Positions 21,986-30,715 of a stretch of DNA of 64,000 nucleotides are shown here, one piece after another; the first letter of the stretch is position 1, and each line of letters starts with the position of its first letter. The stretch comes from Paracidovorax wautersii (GTDB lineage Bacteria; Pseudomonadota; Gammaproteobacteria; Burkholderiales; Burkholderiaceae_C): assembly GCF_031453675.1 (NCBI RefSeq), contig NZ_JAVIZX010000001.1:1240001-1304000 (forward strand), in the 5' to 3' direction. Both the position numbers and the translations under genes were made by a program. A model generated the notes under the pieces. The model worked only from the letters and a program-made list of their open reading frames with translations. It searched no databases and had not been told where the DNA came from.

Positions 21986-22013
21986 CTGAGAACCTACCTA
22001 TCGGAGTCATCGC

Positions 22014-22436
22014 ATGAACATCCTGCTCGCTGTCGACGGCAGTCCCTACACCAAGAAGATGCTGGCCTACCTGGCCACGCACGACGAACTGTTCGCCGGC
22101 TCCCATACCTATACCGCGATCACCGTGCAGTCCCCGCTGCCGCCCCGGGCCCGCGCCGCGCTGGGCAAGGAAGTGGTCGAAAAGTACTACGCCGAAGAGG
22201 GCGACAAGGTCATCGCCCCGGTGGCCAAGTTCCTGGGGCGCCACGGCCTGCAGGTCAAGAGCCTGGTGAAGGTGGGCGCCGTGGGCGAGACCATCGCCAA
22301 GGCCGCAGAGAGCGGCAAGTACGACCTGCTCATCATGGGCACGCACGGCCATGGCGCTTTGGGCAAGCTGGTGATGGGCTCGGTCAGCACGCAGGTGCTG
22401 GCCAACAGCACGGTGCCCGTGCTGCTGGTGCGCTGA
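22014..22436 (+). CDS. Universal stress protein (UspA family)
   Basis: A 140-residue single-domain Usp. The N-terminal strand and loop MNILLAVDGSPYTKK carry the ATP-contact Asp. The C-terminal motif GTHGHGALGKLVMGSVS is the G-x2-G-x9-G-S/T nucleotide-binding signature, so this is an ATP-binding type. The ribosome site is CGGAG. The FNR-like box upstream suggests induction by oxygen limitation, as reported for Usp genes under ANR in Pseudomonas. The cellular target is unknown. Confidence 0.93.
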   Translation: MNILLAVDGSPYTKKMLAYLATHDELFAGSHTYTAITVQSPLPPRARAALGKEVVEKYYAEEGDKVIAPVAKFLGRHGLQVKSLVKVGAVGETIAKAAESGKYDLLIMGTHGHGALGKLVMGSVSTQVLANSTVPVLLVR

Positions 22437-22470
22437 TTCCTGCGGGCGCGGAGGCCGGCGGCGCCGGCGC

Positions 22471-23115
22471 TCAGGCGCCCGGCCCAGCGGCCTGCGGCGG
22501 ACGTGCCGCCAGGCCGTTCATGCAGGTTTCCAGGGCCCACTCCAGGATCTGCGCATCGCTGTAGGTGCCGCGGTCGCGCAGCATGGTCAGCAGCGGATCG
22601 GCCGACCGGGCCAGCAGTGCGCACAGCACCACGTCCGGCGGCAGCGCGGGGTTGATCTGGCCGGCCTGCTGGGCCTCGCCGATCCAGCCCAGGATCTGCA
22701 CGCTGATGTGCTGGAGCGACTCCTGGTAGGCGCCGCATTCCTTGAGCGGCCCGGCCAGGCCCGAGTTGCGGCTGAGCAGGATGGGCATGTCGTCGGACAG
22801 CTGCATCTCGATCGTCCAGCGCAGCAGCGCCCGCAGGCGCTCCATGGCGGGAAGGCCCGCCGGCTGCGCGGCGATGAAGCGCTGCACGCGCTCCACCACA
22901 TGCACCATCGCCGCGGCGCACAGGTCGTCCTTGCCGGCAAAGTGCTTGTACAGGCTGGCCTTGGCGATGCCCACGGCGGCGGCCACCTCGTCCACCGTCA
23001 TCGCCTCGAAGCCCTTTTCGCCCAGCAGCCGGCTCGCCGCGGCCACGATGGCTTCTTCGCGCGCATGGTGCATCTGCTGCTTGAAGGAGTGGCGGGGCTG
23101 CTGAAGGGAGTTCAT
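22471..23115 (-). CDS. TetR-family transcriptional regulator
   Basis: A 214-residue repressor. The DNA-binding domain is at ~16-65, with the clear TetR signature (AASRLLGEKGFEAMTVDEVA, then AVGIAKASLYKHFAGKDDL). The ligand-binding domain at ~75-205 is of the TetR C-terminal type with unknown effector. I choose ATG 23115 (MNSLQQPRHSFKQQ); an in-frame extension of 25 proline-rich residues looks non-coding. There is no obvious divergent target, as its neighbours on both sides are convergent or same-strand; autoregulation is likely. Confidence 0.9.
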   Translation of the reverse strand: MNSLQQPRHSFKQQMHHAREEAIVAAASRLLGEKGFEAMTVDEVAAAVGIAKASLYKHFAGKDDLCAAAMVHVVERVQRFIAAQPAGLPAMERLRALLRWTIEMQLSDDMPILLSRNSGLAGPLKECGAYQESLQHISVQILGWIGEAQQAGQINPALPPDVVLCALLARSADPLLTMLRDRGTYSDAQILEWALETCMNGLAARPPQAAGPGA

Positions 23116-23255
23116 CGGCCGCGATCTTAGCGAGAGCGGACGCGGCGGCCGGGGGAAAAACCCCAGGCCCGGCGGCGGGCTGTGGTGCAACGGTCACGGG
23201 TCCGCGTGCGGGGCCCTGCCCGCGCACACGGGGGCACGGCGGCAAGGCCGCGTGT

Positions 23256-24167
23256 TCAGGCCACCAGCGTGCGCCGCGCGGCCGCCGTGAGCGCCTCGGT
23301 CAGCGCGTTCAGTACCACCGACTCCAGGTTCCAGCAGTGCCAGTAGAGCTGCACCGGCAGGGTGTGGCCGGGCGCCAGGTCCACCAGCTGGCCCGCGGCC
23401 AGCAGCGGCTGGGCGAGCAGCTCGGGCACCACGCTCACGCCCCAGCCGGCGGCCACGGCACGCACCTGGCCTTCCGAACTGGGCACGAACAGCTGGTTGA
23501 GCGTGACGCGCTTGAGCCCGAAGGTGCGGGCGACGAACTCGGCCTGCAGGTCGTCCTTGCGGTTGAAGGCGACGAAAGCCACGTCGCGGAAGTTGTGGGC
23601 CGTCAGCCCCTGCGGCAGATAGCGGTTGGCCAGATCGGGCGCGGCCACGGCCACGTAGCGCATGGCACCCAGCGGCACGACCCTGCAGCCGCGCAGCGCG
23701 TTCTTGAGCGTGGTGACGCAGCCCAGCACCTGGCCGGAGCGCAGCCATTCCTGCGTGAAGTCCTGGTCGTCCGCGATGATCTCCAGCGGCAGCCGCTCGC
23801 GCACCAGGCCCTGCAGCGCGTCCAGCGCCCAGGTGGCGATGCTGTCGGCGTTGATGGCGATGGAGATGCGTTCGTCCTCGCGCCCACCGCCGGGCGCGCT
23901 GGGCGCCAGCTCCTGCAGATCGCGCTCCAGATCGGCGCGCAGCAGGCGCAATTGCTTGGTGTGCTTGAGCAGCAGCTGCCCCGCGCTGGTGGGCTTGAGC
24001 GGCCGGCTGCGCACGATGAGCACCGACCCGACCTGCGCCTCCAGCGCGCGCAGGCGCTGCGACACCGCCGATTGCGTGACGTTCAGGCGCTGGGCGGCGC
24101 GCTCGAAGCCGCCCTCCTCCACGATGGCGGCCAGGCATTCCAGGGCGGCGGGGTCGTAGCTGCTCAT
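23256..24167 (-). CDS. ArgP-like LysR regulator beside D-amino-acid dehydrogenase
   Basis: A 303-residue LysR protein of the ArgP/IciA type (SSYDPAALECLAAIVEEGGF; RLNVTQSAVSQRLRALEAQ), with an effector domain starting ISIAINADSIATWALDALQ that is characteristic of ArgP. ArgP senses lysine and arginine and controls export and amino-acid genes. Here it is divergent from dadA rather than from an exporter, so it may have been recruited to amino-acid catabolism. A second ArgP homologue lies at 55.4 kb beside an exporter and is the more likely true ArgP. Confidence 0.88.
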   Translation of the reverse strand: MSSYDPAALECLAAIVEEGGFERAAQRLNVTQSAVSQRLRALEAQVGSVLIVRSRPLKPTSAGQLLLKHTKQLRLLRADLERDLQELAPSAPGGGREDERISIAINADSIATWALDALQGLVRERLPLEIIADDQDFTQEWLRSGQVLGCVTTLKNALRGCRVVPLGAMRYVAVAAPDLANRYLPQGLTAHNFRDVAFVAFNRKDDLQAEFVARTFGLKRVTLNQLFVPSSEGQVRAVAAGWGVSVVPELLAQPLLAAGQLVDLAPGHTLPVQLYWHCWNLESVVLNALTEALTAAARRTLVA

Positions 24168-24176
24168 GGCACTCTC

Positions 24177-24197
24177 TTCATTAGTCGTTCTGATGAA
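24177..24197. promoter_or_regulatory. LysR box (TTCAT-N11-ATGAA)
   Basis: A perfect 5-bp-arm palindrome with an 11-base spacer, the classic T-N11-A architecture, placed between the divergent ArgP-like gene and dadA, in the only AT-rich stretch there. It is the probable binding site of that regulator. Confidence 0.6.
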
Positions 24198-24256
24198 TTT
24201 GGAGGAAGTTTAATTTCACTTTTCAACGCCGGCAACGCGCTCCACACTCCGGCCCC

Positions 24257-25600
24257 ATGAAAACCATCGTTCTCGGCGCCGGCATCATCGGCATCTCCAC
24301 CGCCTGGCACCTGCTGGAGCGCGGCCATGAGGTCGTCGTCGTCGACCGCCAGCCCGACGCGGCGCTGGAGACGAGCTTTGCCAACGCGGCGCAGATCTCG
24401 GTGAGCTACTGCGAGCCCTGGGCCAACCGCGAGGCGCCGTGGAAGGCGCTGAAGTGGATGTTCGACAAGGAGGCGCCGCTGCTGTTTCGCCCGCAGCTCG
24501 ACTGGGACCAGTGGCGCTGGGGCCTGAAGTTCCTGGCGCAGTGCAACGACGCGGCCTTCGAGCGCAACGTGCAGCAGATCGTGGCCCTGGGCGCCTACAG
24601 CCATGCGGCGCTCAAGGACGTGGTGCGCGCCACGGGCATCGACTACCACCGGCTGGAGCGCGGCATCGCGCACTTCTATTCCGACCAGCAGTCCTTCGAC
24701 GCGGCTGGCCATGCCGTGGAGGTGATGCGCCAGTTCGGCGTGCAGCGCCGGCTGGTGAGCCGCGAGGAGCTGCTGCAGATCGAGCCGGCCTTCCGCGCCT
24801 ACGGCGACCGCATCACCGGCGGCACCTACACCAGCACCGACGAGAGCGGCGACGCCCGCGTCTTCACCCAGGCCCTGGCCCGGCGCTGCGCCGAGCGTGG
24901 TGTGCAATTCCTCTACGGCCACGATGTGGTGCGCTTGAACCAGGTCGGCGGCGCTATCGAATCCGTAGCTTTACGCGCCCGTGCATCAAGCGCTGCAGGC
25001 CAAAACGACCAAAACCTCACGGCCGATGCGGTGGTGGTGGCCTGCGGCACCTACAGCGCGCCGCTGCTGCGCACGGTGGGCGTGGATCTGCCCATCTACC
25101 CCGGCAAGGGCTACAGCGCCACCTTCAAGCTGCTGAAGCCCGAGGCGGCGCCGATGGTGTCGACCATCGACGACGCCAAGAAGCTGGCCATGAGCCGGCT
25201 GGGCGACACGCTGCGCGTGGCGGGCACCATCGAGCTGGGCGGCTACGACCTGTCGCTGGACAGCCCCGTGGCGCGCGCGCGCTGCCACCTGCTGTCGCGC
25301 CGCATCGAGGCCATCCTGCCCGGCGTGTGCGACACCCGCACGCCCGAGGAAGGTGGCGATCCGCAGTACTGGACCGGTCTGCGCCCGGCCACACCGACCA
25401 ACATCCCGTTCATCGGCCGCACCAAAGTGAACAAGCTGTGGGTGAATGCCGGCCACGGCACCCTGGGCTGGACGCACGGCGCGGGCTCGGGCAAGGCGAT
25501 GGCCGAGCTCATCAGCGGCGAACGCCCGGCGATGGCCTTCGGCTTCCTGGGCATGGAGCCCGCCGCGCGCACGGCACCCGCTGCGGCGCTCGCGGCCTGA
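24257..25600 (+). CDS. dadA: D-amino-acid dehydrogenase, small subunit type, with in-frame repeat
   Basis: An FAD enzyme that oxidises D-amino acids (mainly D-alanine) to 2-oxo acids and passes electrons to the respiratory chain. It has 447 residues against 432 in E. coli. The FAD motif is VLGAGIIGISTAWHLLERGH at ~4-23. Later family blocks are YPGKGYSATFKL (~275) and GHGTLGWTHGAGSGKAMAEL near the end. Residues ~233-254 (AIESVALRARASSAAGQNDQ) coincide with a copy of repeat family A inserted in frame just before LTADAVVVACGTYSAPLL. This explains the excess length. The enzyme is probably still active, as all core motifs are intact. Confidence 0.94.
   Translation: MKTIVLGAGIIGISTAWHLLERGHEVVVVDRQPDAALETSFANAAQISVSYCEPWANREAPWKALKWMFDKEAPLLFRPQLDWDQWRWGLKFLAQCNDAAFERNVQQIVALGAYSHAALKDVVRATGIDYHRLERGIAHFYSDQQSFDAAGHAVEVMRQFGVQRRLVSREELLQIEPAFRAYGDRITGGTYTSTDESGDARVFTQALARRCAERGVQFLYGHDVVRLNQVGGAIESVALRARASSAAGQNDQNLTADAVVVACGTYSAPLLRTVGVDLPIYPGKGYSATFKLLKPEAAPMVSTIDDAKKLAMSRLGDTLRVAGTIELGGYDLSLDSPVARARCHLLSRRIEAILPGVCDTRTPEEGGDPQYWTGLRPATPTNIPFIGRTKVNKLWVNAGHGTLGWTHGAGSGKAMAELISGERPAMAFGFLGMEPAARTAPAAALAA
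24954..25016 (+). repeat. Dispersed repeat family A, copy 3, inside dadA
   Basis: The order CGTAGCTTTACGCGC, then CATCAAGCGCTGCAGGCC, then AAAACGACC follows the family pattern (TAGCT...GCGC, AAGCGCT-AGAGGCC, AAAATGACC). Like copy 7 in the acetoacetyl-CoA synthetase gene, it is read in frame and encodes Gln-Asn-Asp from CAAAACGAC. It is more diverged than the intergenic copies. Confidence 0.6.
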
Positions 25601-25628
25601 ACGCGCCCCGGCGCGGTCGCCCGCCCGC

Positions 25629-27233
25629 TCAGGCCGGCTGCGGCCCGGGCACCCCGTCTTCCACCACGAAGCGCGCGAGCGTGGACACGCCGCTGTCCTC
25701 GCGCGCCACGTCGTCCACCACGCGCAGGGCCGTGTGCCAGCGCTGGGGCGTGACCTCCGCCACCGCGTAGCCGCGCCGGTCGGGCCGCGCCAGCAGCACG
25801 TGCGGGTTGGCCGCCACGATCTGCTGCGCCCGCTCCAGCGGCACCTGGCTGGCCGAGGAGATGGACGTACCGCAGAACTCGCTGGCCAGCACCGGCGATG
25901 CGGCGTCGGCAAAGTCCGCCATGACGCGGCACACGTAGTTCTGGTGGATGTCGCCGCCGATGAAGACCGCATTGCGCGGCTGCGCGGCCTGCAGCGCGTC
26001 CAGCACGCGCTGGCGGCCGGCGGGGTAGCCGTCCCAGGCATCGGAGCCGACCCGGTGCTGCGCGCCGGCCCGGGCGTTGCGCGGCGAAAACAGCGTCTGC
26101 TGCGCCAGCACGCTCCAGCGCACGCCGCCGGCCGCATCGGCCGCCAGCCCCTGGGCCAGCCAGCGCTCCTGGTCGGCGCCCAGCAGCGTGCGGGCCGGGT
26201 CGCGCAGCTCCGGGCAGCGGGCGGCCGATACGGCGCCTTCGGCCGGACTGCCGGGCGTGCGGCAGGCCTGGCGGTCGCGGTACTGGCGCGTGTCGAGCAC
26301 GTGGAAGTCCAGCAGCCGGCCCCAGCCGTAGCGCTCGTGCACGCGCAGCGCGTCGTGCGTGCCCAGGCCGGCCAGCCCGTGGCGCAGGGCCGTGGCGCGC
26401 AGCGGCATGTTCTCGTAGAAGGCCTGGTAGCCGGCGTTGCGCCGCTGCAGGAAGGCTTCCGCCGCGCCCAGCCCGCCTAGGCCCGCGTAGTCGTTCTGCA
26501 CCTCGTGGTCGTCCCACGTGACGATCCACGGGCAGGCGCGGTGCATGGCCTGCAAATGCGGGTCGCTGCGGTAGAGCGCGTAGCGGTCGCGGAAGTCCTG
26601 CAGCGCGGCGGCCAGCGGCAGCGTGTGGGTGCGCACCAGCGGCGTGGCCGGCGGCGTGCGCGGCATGGCGTATTCGTAGATGTAGTCGCCCAGGAACAGC
26701 ACGGCGTCCAGCTCTTCATGCTGCATGTGGCGATAGGCGGCGTAATGGCCCTGCTCCCAGCGCTGGCACGAGGCGAAGGCGAAGCGCAGTCTGCGCGGCA
26801 GCGCGTCCGCCGCGGGTGCCGTGCGGGTGCGCGCGGCGGGCGTGGCCGCATCGCCGTGCAGGAAGCGGTAGAAGTACCAGCGGTCCGGCGCCAGGCCCGC
26901 CACCTCTACATGCACGGCATGGCCGAGCTGCGCCAGCGCCGTGGCCTGGCCCTGGCGGACGATGCGGCGAAAGCCCTCGTCCTCGGCCACCTCCCAGCCC
27001 ACCGTCACGGCCGGGGGGAGCGCGGTGCGCGGCGCGCCGAAGGGCACGCTGCCGGGCACGGGGCCATCGAGCAGCCGCGTCCAGAGCACGAAGCCATCGG
27101 GCGACGGCGCACCGCTGGCCACGCCCAGCGGGAACAGGTCGCGCCCGCGCACCGGGTTGGACCAGGCCCAGCGCGGCAGCGTGCCGGCCACGGCCAGGGC
27201 CGAGGCCAGGCGGATGAGTTCACGGCGTTGCAT
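25629..27233 (-). CDS. phoD: Alkaline phosphatase D (PhoD)
   Basis: A secreted, calcium/iron-dependent phosphodiesterase/phosphatase of 534 residues. The N-terminus MQRRELIRLASALAVAGTLP is a Tat signal with the RR pair. PhoD blocks: LFPLGVASGAPSPDGFVLWTRL (~33-54), VDAVLFLGDYIYEYAM-like metal site (~185), WDDHEVQNDYAGLGG (~250) and FIGGDIHQNYVCRV (~430). It is convergent with dadA. Phosphate control is usual in the family, but I see no clear Pho box. The product is likely periplasmic or membrane-associated. Confidence 0.93.
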   Translation of the reverse strand: MQRRELIRLASALAVAGTLPRWAWSNPVRGRDLFPLGVASGAPSPDGFVLWTRLLDGPVPGSVPFGAPRTALPPAVTVGWEVAEDEGFRRIVRQGQATALAQLGHAVHVEVAGLAPDRWYFYRFLHGDAATPAARTRTAPAADALPRRLRFAFASCQRWEQGHYAAYRHMQHEELDAVLFLGDYIYEYAMPRTPPATPLVRTHTLPLAAALQDFRDRYALYRSDPHLQAMHRACPWIVTWDDHEVQNDYAGLGGLGAAEAFLQRRNAGYQAFYENMPLRATALRHGLAGLGTHDALRVHERYGWGRLLDFHVLDTRQYRDRQACRTPGSPAEGAVSAARCPELRDPARTLLGADQERWLAQGLAADAAGGVRWSVLAQQTLFSPRNARAGAQHRVGSDAWDGYPAGRQRVLDALQAAQPRNAVFIGGDIHQNYVCRVMADFADAASPVLASEFCGTSISSASQVPLERAQQIVAANPHVLLARPDRRGYAVAEVTPQRWHTALRVVDDVAREDSGVSTLARFVVEDGVPGPQPA

Positions 27234-27281
27234 GGATCAGACTCCTTGGCTAGGCGGGCGCGGCGGGTCCCACCGTGGGGC

Positions 27282-28652
27282 TCACAGCCCCGACAGCCGC
27301 ACCGCCGCACCCAAGGCGCCGCACAGCGCCAGCACCGGCACCACGCCCCAGCGCAGCCGCATCAGCGCCACGGCGGCCAGCAGGCCGATGGCGGCCGCCA
27401 CGGCATCGAACCCGCCGCCGGCGCCCTGCGGCCACAGCACGTGGTAGGCGAAGAACACGGCCAGGTTGGCGATGACGCCGACCACGGCCGCCGTGATGCC
27501 GGTCAGCGGCGCGGTGAAGCGCAGCTGGCCGTGCGTGGATTCGATGAACGGCCCGCCGACCAGGATGAAGACGAACGAGGGCAGGAAGGTGAAGAAGGTG
27601 ACCACCACCGCGGCCGCCGCGCCCGCCAGCCAGAGCGCCTCGGGGCCGAACAGCGCCTGGCCCCAGCCGCCGACGAAGGCCACGAACGCCACCACCATGA
27701 TCAACGGCCCGGGCGTCGATTCGCCCAGCGCCAGCCCGTCCATCATCTGCGCGGCGCTCAGCCAGTGGTAGTGTTCCACCGCGCCCTGGTAGACGTAGGG
27801 CAGCACGGCATAGGCGCCGCCGAAGGTCATGAGCGCGGCCTTGGTGAAGAACCAGCCCATCTGCGTCAGCGCCCCGTGCCAGCCCCACAGCGCCCACAGC
27901 CCGCCCAGCGCAGCCAGCCACAGGCCGGCGCCCACGACCAGCACCCGCCGGCAGCGCGCCCAGGAAAAGCGGGCATGCGCCGGCGCGGGCGTGTCGTCGT
28001 CGATCAGCGCAGGGGCGGCCGGCTTCGCCGCGGCGCGGGCGTGCCCGGCCTGCCCGGCAAACGCCTGTGGCACGAAGCGCCCGCCCAGGTGCCCGGCCAG
28101 CGCGGCAGCCACCACGATGAGCGGAAACGGCAGCCCGAACGCCAGCAGCGCCACGAAGGCCGCCACCGCAATCGCCCAGAGCCACCGGTTGTGCAGCGTG
28201 CGCGAGCCCACCCGCCAGGCCGCCTGCACCACGAGCGCGGTCACGGCAGGCTTGATGCCGTAGAACACGCCGGCCACCAGCGGCACGTCGCCCTGCGCCA
28301 TGTAGAGCCACGACAGGCCGATCATCAGCACCAGCGAAGGCAGCACGAACAGCGCCCCGGCCAGCATGCCGCCCCAGGTGCGGTGCAGCAGCCAGCCGAT
28401 GTAGGTGGCCAGCTGCTGCGCCTCGGGCCCGGGCAGCAGCATGCAGTAGTTCAGCGCATGCAGAAAACGCTTCTCCGAGATCCACCGCCGGCGCTCCACC
28501 AGCTCCTCGTGCATCAGGGCGATCTGCCCCGCCGGGCCGCCGAAGCTGATGCAGCCGAGCCGCGCCCAGAAGCGCAGCGCCTCCGAAAGTCGCAGCTGCG
28601 CGGGTGCAGGCGTTGCGGTGATGGTCGCGTGGGGGTCTGGGACAGGGTCCAC
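27282..28652 (-). CDS. chrA: Chromate transporter ChrA, two-domain type
   Basis: An inner-membrane CHR-family transporter of 456 residues with both homologous halves fused. Half 1 starts LRFWARLGCISFGGPAGQIALMH and has LLPGPEAQQLATYIG; half 2 has FFTKAALMTFGGAYAVLPY and ALGESTPGPLIMVVAFVAF. The FGGP and PGP motifs are required for transport in characterised ChrA proteins. The start is the GTG at 28652, five bases after AGGAG; the longer frame is not supported. It confers chromate efflux in known members, though some CHR proteins have other roles. No chrB regulator is adjacent. Confidence 0.92.
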   Translation of the reverse strand: MDPVPDPHATITATPAPAQLRLSEALRFWARLGCISFGGPAGQIALMHEELVERRRWISEKRFLHALNYCMLLPGPEAQQLATYIGWLLHRTWGGMLAGALFVLPSLVLMIGLSWLYMAQGDVPLVAGVFYGIKPAVTALVVQAAWRVGSRTLHNRWLWAIAVAAFVALLAFGLPFPLIVVAAALAGHLGGRFVPQAFAGQAGHARAAAKPAAPALIDDDTPAPAHARFSWARCRRVLVVGAGLWLAALGGLWALWGWHGALTQMGWFFTKAALMTFGGAYAVLPYVYQGAVEHYHWLSAAQMMDGLALGESTPGPLIMVVAFVAFVGGWGQALFGPEALWLAGAAAAVVVTFFTFLPSFVFILVGGPFIESTHGQLRFTAPLTGITAAVVGVIANLAVFFAYHVLWPQGAGGGFDAVAAAIGLLAAVALMRLRWGVVPVLALCGALGAAVRLSGL

Positions 28653-28784
28653 GAAAGCTCCTGGATGCGCAAGGACGCGGGCACGCCGGGCCGCCCTGCG
28701 TGCTCCGGCAGCCGCGCATCTTAGGCGTTGGCGCCACAGGTGCACCAGGCAACCACGGCCTCAGCCTGCGCACGGCTGCGGGTC

Positions 28785-28807
28785 GAAATAGAATGATTCT
28801 TATTTTC
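28785..28807 (+). promoter_or_regulatory. Fur box upstream of the sigma factor gene
   Basis: AAATAGAATGATTCTTATTT, centred on the palindrome GAAT-G-ATTC, resembles the GATAATGATAATCATTATC Fur consensus and stands out in the GC-rich surroundings. It lies about 50 bp upstream of the sigma factor start, so iron repression of the whole module is likely. Confidence 0.8.
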
Positions 28808-28855
28808 GGACCGCGCCAGCATGCTGCAAGGCTGCTCCGTCCCACTGAGTCATCC

Positions 28856-29377
28856 ATGCTGGAGCGCTTTTACCGCGAACTGCTCAACTTCCTGCACCGC
28901 CAGGTGAACGACCGCGACACCGCGGCCGACCTGGCGCAGGAGAGCTATGCGCGTGTACTGGCCGTCCAGCATGCCGGGCGCCCGGTACTGGACGTGCGCG
29001 CCCTGCTCTACAGCACCGCCAGGAACCTGGTGACCGACCAGTACCGCCGTGCGGAGGTGCGGCGCCACGAGAGCCTGGACGCCATCGACGAGCCCGACCA
29101 ACTGCTGGCGCCGCGCCACCTGCAGCCTGACGAGGCGCTCGGCTCGCGCCAGGCCATCGCCGCCTACGCCCACGCCATCGACAACCTGCCGCCGCGCTGC
29201 CGCGAGGCCTTCGTGCTGCACCTCATCGACGGCCTGCCGCAGGCGGAGGTCGCCCAGCGCATGGGCATCTCGGTGAGCATGGTGGAAAAGCACGTGGTGC
29301 GCGGCATGCTCGCCTGCCGCCAGTGCGAGCACGACCTCGGTGCCGGGCAGGGCGGCGACGCCCGGCGCGAGGGCTGA
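28856..29377 (+). CDS. fecI: ECF sigma factor, FecI type
   Basis: A 173-residue extracytoplasmic-function sigma factor for iron-uptake genes. Region 2 is at ~1-70 (FYRELLNFLHRQVNDRDTAADLAQESYARVL; NLVTDQYRRAEVRRHE), and region 4 at ~105-165 (AIDNLPPRCREAFVLHLIDG; AEVAQRMGISVSMVEKHVVRG). The start is ATG 28856; the frame is open upstream but non-conserved. It is preceded by a Fur box and followed by its FecR-like regulator after 69 bp. The expected job is to transcribe the downstream receptor when the receptor reports its siderophore. Confidence 0.93.
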   Translation: MLERFYRELLNFLHRQVNDRDTAADLAQESYARVLAVQHAGRPVLDVRALLYSTARNLVTDQYRRAEVRRHESLDAIDEPDQLLAPRHLQPDEALGSRQAIAAYAHAIDNLPPRCREAFVLHLIDGLPQAEVAQRMGISVSMVEKHVVRGMLACRQCEHDLGAGQGGDARREG

Positions 29378-29446
29378 GAGCCGGGCCGCCGACCTGGGCG
29401 GCCCGCCGGCGGGCCGCGCCGGCGTCTATAGTCCACCGTTCTCTCC

Positions 29447-30553
29447 ATGCCCGAGCCCCTCACACCGACCGACGACCGTGCCGCCCCCGCTGCGTCCGGT
29501 GCACGGTCGCGCGCGGACGAGACAGCCGTGGAACAGGCTGCCGCCACCTGGGCGCTGCGCCGTCGTGCGGGGCTGGACGCAAACGGCCGTGCCCAGCTGC
29601 AGGCGTGGCTGGCGGCCGACCCGCGGCACGCCGACGCGCTGGAGGCTTTGTCCGCCACGCTGGAACGCGTGCGCGCCCTGCCTGCGGAAGACGCCCAACG
29701 CTGGCGCCCGCAACCCGCCCGGCCGGCCTCCGCGGCCCGCCGGGTGGGGTGGCGGCCCTGGCTGCCGCAGGCCACCGCCGCCGTGCTGGCAGTGGCCGTG
29801 GTGGGCACGGCGGGGCTGGGCTGGTGGCGCCAGCCCACCTTCGAGCAGACCTACGCGACGACACGCGGCCAGCAGATCCGGGCCACGTTGCCCGACGCCT
29901 CTGCCGACGGCAGCACCGTGCAGCTGGACACGGCCACGCGGCTCCATGTGCGCCTGTTCCGTGACCGGCGCGAAGTGGAGCTGCGCGACGGCCAGGCGAT
30001 GTTCGCCGTGCACCCCGACAGCACCCGGCCCTTCCACGTGCTGGCCGGCGGCCTGCGTATCACCGTGGTGGGCACGCGGTTCTCGGTGCGGCACACGGCC
30101 ACTGGCGTCGGCGCAGGCCACACCACCGTCGCCGTGGAAGAAGGCCATGTGCGCGTGGCGCCCGTGGCCCGCGGCGCACCGGCCGCTGGCGCATCCGTGG
30201 CCTCCGCGGCCTCCGTGGCCGCGATGGTCCCCGTAGACCTGCGGGCCGGCCAGACGGTCTCCGCCACTGGCCAGGGACAGTTGGGTGCCGTAGCCACCCT
30301 GGCCCCCAGTACCGTCGCCCCCTGGCGCGCCGGCCGCCTCAGCTTCCACCAGGTGCCGCTCGCCCAGGCGCTGGCGGAGTTCGAGCGCTATGGCAGCACC
30401 CATCTCGTGGTGCGCGACCCTGCCGTGGCCGCGTTGGAAGTGAGCGGCAGCTACGGCGTGCTGCAGTCGCAGCGCTTCGCCGAGTTCCTGCCGCAACTGC
30501 TGCCCGTGCGGCTGCAACGGCAGGGCGCGACGACCGAGATCGTGGCGCGCTGA
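29447..30553 (+). CDS. fecR: FecR-family sigma regulator
   Basis: An inner-membrane signal transducer between the TonB receptor and FecI, 368 residues. The cytosolic N-terminal domain (~25-90) has the DUF4880 pattern AAATWALRRRAGLDANGRAQLQAWLAADPRHADAL in outline. One membrane helix lies at ~108-125. The periplasmic FecR domain (~135-240) includes TARGQQ-like and VVGTRFSVRH blocks, and the C-terminus resembles the STN-interacting region (LSFHQVPLAQALAEFERYG). A low-complexity Ala/Val stretch sits at ~245-262. It follows fecI and precedes the receptor. Confidence 0.92.
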   Translation: MPEPLTPTDDRAAPAASGARSRADETAVEQAAATWALRRRAGLDANGRAQLQAWLAADPRHADALEALSATLERVRALPAEDAQRWRPQPARPASAARRVGWRPWLPQATAAVLAVAVVGTAGLGWWRQPTFEQTYATTRGQQIRATLPDASADGSTVQLDTATRLHVRLFRDRREVELRDGQAMFAVHPDSTRPFHVLAGGLRITVVGTRFSVRHTATGVGAGHTTVAVEEGHVRVAPVARGAPAAGASVASAASVAAMVPVDLRAGQTVSATGQGQLGAVATLAPSTVAPWRAGRLSFHQVPLAQALAEFERYGSTHLVVRDPAVAALEVSGSYGVLQSQRFAEFLPQLLPVRLQRQGATTEIVAR

Positions 30554-30715
30554 AGGCGCCCGCAGAGCGTTCTTACCGGCCCTTCATTTTTTTCTCCTTT
30601 TTTGAGCAGCCGACGTGTGGATCGGTGAACTCCGTGCGTCTTCAGCGGGTGGGAGCGCGGCGCCGCAGGCGCGTGGCCTCCCCTTGTCCCCGCCGACCCA
30701 GGAGCTTCCTTTTCC

